From positions 806,001-870,000 of the forward strand of contig JAQGEQ010000003.1 in the NCBI GenBank assembly GCA_034620365.1: 64,000 nt of DNA, written 5' to 3'. The DNA comes from Pegea sp. RAD2-039. Taxonomy: Eukaryota > Chordata > Thaliacea > Salpida > Salpidae. The notes beneath the pieces were generated by a model, which saw only the letters and a list, made by a program, of their open reading frames with translations, ran no database searches and had not been told where the DNA came from. The translations under genes and the position numbers were made by a program. Shown one piece after another: positions 59,905 through 64,000 of the stretch (positions are counted from its first letter, which is position 1; the number at the start of each line of letters is the position of its first letter).

Positions 59905-62900
59905 TTACAATTGATTAACATCTTCTGAAATATTCAAAGAATTATTTGAAGATGTTTTTTGAATTTCTAAAACATTTTCTGAAGATTCTGAATTTGATGG
60001 AAGATCTTTTGTGACTACAGACTGGAGGTCTTCAACTTCTAGAGTTTCATCTTCACAACTTTCTTTTGTATTTTCATCAACTTTTAATTCAACTGTTTTT
60101 TGATCATCAAATTCAATTTCTTCATTTTCTTTTTCATCACTTTTTTGTTCCTCTTCTTTTTCAATCTGCTCTTCATCAGTTTCTTTACTACTGACATCCT
60201 CATCTTCTTCAAGCTCTTCTTCAAGATCTTTCTTTAAAAACTCAAACGTGTTTCTCTGTAAAAATCGAAGTTTTAGAAGTTATCGAAATTTCTTCACAAT
60301 TCAACAATTGATTCTCGATCTTTACTCTGATTATATTAAGAGTTGTCTTCAGGATGAAGTTCCCTGAATATTCCTCATCTGCATCAACTTCATTTCGCAT
60401 TTGTTGAAAGACATTGTTCATAATTTTCTTGATCTAAAACAAACTGATGAAAAATTTTGTAGTGATCAAAATATTCTACCTCGAAGGATAACTGATCAGA
60501 CTCCGCCGAAGATCTTTTAAGGAGATGATTTAGCCGTTTAATCTCTTCCACATATTTCATCTTCATCTCTGCACTCCGTGAACGAAGAGTTTCATACTAA
60601 AGATCAGATTACAAATTTTCAGTTGATCACAAATTAAAGACTTACGTGGTCCTTGTAGATGTCAAAAGATCTTTCTACATCTTTTAATCTTTCAATTTCC
60701 TTTTTTTGCTCTTCACTCTCTGAGTTGGCTTTTAAATCTTCAGCTTTTGCGCTTGTTAAAGATCTTTCAAGGTCTTCTACTTCTTCAATCCGAGACTTCA
60801 AAGAATTTTTCTGAAAAAAGAAAAGTAAATAATATTGAAAGATATCAAGAAGACATCAAAGACTTCTTCTTCCAATTTAATATTCTCATTTTTTTGTTTG
60901 GAAAGATCTTCTTTCAACTTCTTCATATTCAATTCTGAATCCTCTTCAACCTGCAATAAATCAATTTAGATGATGTCACAGTCGCAAACCAATGACGTCA
61001 CGAACACGACATCGCTCTTTTTTCAAATCTTCAATTTCCGTTTTCAGCGCGCTGATTTTATCTTCTTGTGACTTCACATTCTCACTTCGTGACGCAGTGA
61101 CGTCATTCACCTTTGACTTGAGACCTGTAAGAGCAAAATCAGAAGATGACTAGAAGTATTGATGAGATTACCTTCCACAAGTTCTTCTGCTGCATCCGCT
61201 CGCGCTTCCGACTTCTCATATAGAGTCTTAAAACGTTCACGAAGATTAAAATCTCTTTGCTTGGCAATCTCTAACTTCTTCATCAGATCTTCCACTTCTT
61301 GTTGAGACTCACTGAAAGATTAGATCTTCAGAAGATACACAAAATTAAAGGAAGTCACCTTAATTCTTTTTTTATCTTCTTCTGATCAGATTCCAGCTGT
61401 TGCATCTTAGGATCGTTCATCGAGTTGTTGATCTGATTCATCAATTGGCTGTTCTTCTCCACAAAGCTGAAAAGGAGATCAGTAAGATGAAAAATAAGAT
61501 CTGGAAGACGCACGGATCACAGAAGAAGAACGGATCACAGAAGAAACACGGATCACAGAAAGAGCACGGATCCCAGATGGAGCACGGATCACAGAAGAAG
61601 CACGGATCCCAGATGGAGCACGGATCACAGATGAAGAAGGGATCACAGAAGAAGCACGGATCACAGAAGAGCACAGATCACAGATGAAGCACAGATCACA
61701 GAAGAAGAACAGATCACAGAAGAAGAACAGATCACAGAAGCACGGATCACAGAAAGAGCACGGATCACAGATGGAGCACAGATCACAGAAGGGAGCACGG
61801 ATCACTTACTCTTGATTTTGTTGCAGCAGACGACTGATCCGATCCTGCTGAGAGTCGATCTGATCACTTTTTCCTCTTAATTGTGTTTTGATCTTCTCAT
61901 TTTCTTCCACAATTCTTTGGATATTGAACATCAGTGTGGCTGTATCCATGATCACTTGTGAAGATCTGCTGAGGAGAGGTGATTCTGACAAATCTTTTTT
62001 CAGATCAATCACATGATCAGAAACCTACAAAAGATTATATTAATCTTTCAAATCCTCATCTTTTTTCACTTACTCTTCCTATCTTCTCCTGGATGATCCT
62101 CATCTCAGAGTTCTGCTGCCGAGACTCATACACAAGTTTCGAAATTGCATCAGAGTCAATATTAGAAGTTTGTCTCGGAGTCAGGGAGGTGGTTGCAACA
62201 GATTCGATCTGAAGAAGATAGAATCTTCAAAAACAGCTCTAGCGCCATCTACTGGTCAATTTGCACCTGAGAGTTAGAAGCTGATGACGTCACAAATGAT
62301 GAAGAAGTTACTGATGACGTCACACATGATGAAGAAGTTGCTGATGACGTCACAGATGCTACTGGCGTTTCTTCAACTTTCAAATCTTCTGTTGATCTGG
62401 TTTTCTGCAGGTCACATGATCAGTATTAGATCGTCGGTGTGACGTCACAACTTTACTTCCGGTTGTTGCACAGTGGACTGGTCACTTCCGGGTGTCGTTA
62501 CAGGAAACATTGCTTGGCCCATTCGTGCCATTCTGGACACCAACGACTGAGTTGTCTCTGATGACGTCATTGACTGAAACGCTAGATGTCAAAAAGCGGG
62601 TGATGACGTCATCATTGCAACTTACATTAGATGTGGAAAGGTCTTTGGAAGTTGGGATGTTTCTAGAATTGAAAAGAGTTATTGAGGAATATTGTAAATT
62701 GAAAAATAGATTTACATTTCACTTTTCAGTGGTTTACTCTCTACTTCATTTAATTGAGAAATTGATTCAATTGAGCTAGCAGCTGAGAGAGTCAGTTTCG
62801 TCTTCTTAATCTGAAACTAATCCTTTAGATGTATGATTGTAGCATGGAGTCACCTTTACTCGAATAAGTTGAACTTCAAACGCTAGAATCGAGTTTGGTG

Positions 62901-64000
62901 GAATCCTGTTTGGTAACCCCTTTTCTCCATATCCCATTAGTGGAGGAAGTATTAGGAATCTTTTGGAACCCTTTTTCATCCCAATTAATCCTACATCCCA
63001 CCCCTTCAAAAGATATTTTGTGTCTTTAAGAGTAGAGGTACTAATAAGATTAAAAAATAAAATTGTAATTTTAATATTTATCAAAATATTTGATTATTAA
63101 TTTCAGTGAAATATTTTAATATTGAATATGTTGTTTATATCACAATTATTCCTAATTCATCTTTCTGATAATTACTTTAACAACTTTTCCTTGTCCAATT
63201 TTGAATCGAAAAGCTTTCTCTTTAGTCACATTGCTATCGAAGATATTTGCTAGCGATGCTAAGTTTTGATCGACCAACCATCCAGTGTATCTAACTTCAA
63301 GATGATCTCCAATAGATGTAGAAGAGTCTTGAGTGTTCGGAGCAAGATAAACCAAATCTGACGTCGCTATTTCATGTGGAAACTTTTCAGAGAAAAACTT
63401 CGACAAAGTAACCTGCAGTAAATATACTTTAAATATTTTTATCGAAATACATAACTTTTAATAATTGAAGATATAAAATATCAAATTTATACATGTTTTG
63501 TGAAATCAGTTAATTGTTGGTCGTCATCAAATAGCAAGTTCCAAAATTGTCTTTTGTCATCATAAAATCCAACATAGTTATTGGGTTGAAGCTATAAGAA
63601 GCAGTAAAAATTGTATTAAATATTTAAACAGTTTTTAGTGACGATTAAAAATTGAATTTGGAATTAGAAAAAAGTAAATTTGAGATAAATTGTTGCTTAC
63701 TGTAAACAAAAATGATGATGTAATCTTTGCTGCAGTAACTGGTTTTTGTTTAGACAAATAAAGTAATATCTTAAACTGAAAAATAAATTTATTAAAACAA
63801 AATATCTAATTCAACTTAAAAAAATATTCATAACTTACATCATTATCTGCAACATTCTTAAGAATAGCAGCTCCTAACTTACCTACTTTCATATTTTGAC
63901 CATTATGGCTGAAACAATGTGATATTTAAGTCTTTAAGTGAAAATAATCTTATATTTATGTTTATGACTTACTATCTATAAGCCATTATAGCCACAGCAA
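59905..64000 (-). CDS. FKBP15: FK506-binding protein 15 (FKBP133/WAFL), 3' part
   Basis: Endosome/actin-associated protein with a WH1-like domain, an FKBP domain and a long coiled coil. The 5' end lies beyond the window. Exons in gene order: 64000-63973, 63908-63839, 63775-63701, 63591-63493, 63412-63176, 63003-62854, 62810-62716, 62662-62626, 62573-62457, 62404-62267, 62208-62074, 62024-61810, 61466-61359, 61311-61172, 61124-61006, 60950-60864, 60810-60646, 60596-60480, 60433-60326, 60255-59905. WH1-like part: GKLGAAIL, PNNYVGFYDDKRQFW. FKBP part: EVRYTGWL, IFDS, VVKGWDVGLIGMKKGSKR, MGYGEKGLPNRIPPNS. Then SLVSRMARMGQAMFP, a predicted coiled coil, KKIMNNVFQQMR, and a Glu-rich tail. Phases close throughout; the donor at 61006 is the weakest call (GTTCGT, with 61000 as alternative). 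The stop TAA at 59907-59905 overlaps a perfect donor. Confidence 0.93.
61514..61805. repeat. 18-bp minisatellite in an FKBP15 intron
   Basis: About 16 imperfect copies of GGATCACAGAAGAAGCAC. It begins a few nt from the splice donor (61809) and fills nearly all of the 343-nt intron 61467-61809. The unit length is a multiple of three, so long ORFs appear on both strands (GSQKKH on plus, Cys-rich on minus); these are artefacts of the array. Confidence 0.9.
62281..62366 (-). repeat. 30-bp in-frame coding repeat in FKBP15
   Basis: Nearly three units of 30 bp, each with TGACGTCA and GATGAAGAAGTT on the plus strand. On the coding strand they give Ser/Thr-rich decapeptides: VTSSATSSSC, VTSSVTSSSF, VTSSASNS. 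Located in exon 62404-62267, in the linker between the FKBP domain and the coiled coil. Confidence 0.85.

Larger units (their letters stand above)
60993..62611. promoter_or_regulatory. Cluster of eight TGACGTCA (CRE-type) palindromes
   Basis: Exact TGACGTCA at 60993, 61098, 62285, 62315, 62345, 62440, 62562 and 62604 (8 bp each), in both exons and introns of FKBP15. Three belong to a coding repeat; five do not. TGACGTCA is the binding site of CREB/ATF bZIP proteins. Whether it acts as a control element is unknown. Confidence 0.5.

Noticed and set aside
61441-61805. Cys-rich minus-strand ORFs and a GSQKKH-repeat plus-strand ORF
   Set aside because: They are produced by the 18-bp intronic minisatellite; unit length divisible by three keeps any frame open.
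61514-61805. CRISPR-like repeat array
   Set aside because: Units are contiguous without spacers, and the setting is an intron of an animal gene.

Overview
This is an AT-rich nuclear segment of an animal genome. Evidence for an animal: spliced genes with GT-AG introns, and a striated-type myosin heavy chain, a BMP5-8 ligand and a GFI1/Senseless transcription factor in one window. Many introns are only 42-60 nt, while intergenic deserts run from 1.6 to 10 kb. I call it an invertebrate, probably bilaterian; the phylum cannot be decided from the sequence.

Layout. 1-1656 (+): 3' part of PPIE, a spliceosome-associated cyclophilin. 1.8-5.35 kb: desert. 5351-11362 (-): a complete eight-exon GFI1/Senseless-type zinc-finger gene, including a 93-nt exon at 8145-8237. 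12306-13530 (-): possible last exons of an unrecognised gene. 13.5-18.97 kb: desert. 19047-22890 (+): PDIA6, an ER protein disulfide isomerase carrying two exactly 127-nt, same-phase, homologous exons that cannot be used together without a frameshift. 22.9-26 kb: desert with a LINE scrap and a GC-richer unexplained patch. 26043-36082 (+): complete 39-exon muscle myosin heavy chain, 1,949 aa. 36.1-45.84 kb: desert. 45862-49112 (+): seven-exon BMP5-8/Gbb-type ligand, 526 aa. 49.2-59.9 kb: desert holding three truncated LINE 3' ends and an older duplicated repeat unit. 59905-64000 (-): FKBP15 (WAFL), 3' 20 exons, entering from the right edge.

The genes are unrelated single-copy genes with no sign of operons. 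All exon models were built by hand from reading frame, splice motifs and phase; the phases close in every gene, which is the main support. The most interesting observation is the pair of mutually exclusive-looking exons in PDIA6, one of which removes the cis-proline motif of the first thioredoxin domain. Others are a cluster of eight TGACGTCA palindromes and an 18-bp minisatellite filling one intron in FKBP15, and several stacked cleavage sites next to a lysine run in the BMP. I saw no LTR element, retrovirus, Polinton, CRISPR array, rRNA or convincing tRNA.
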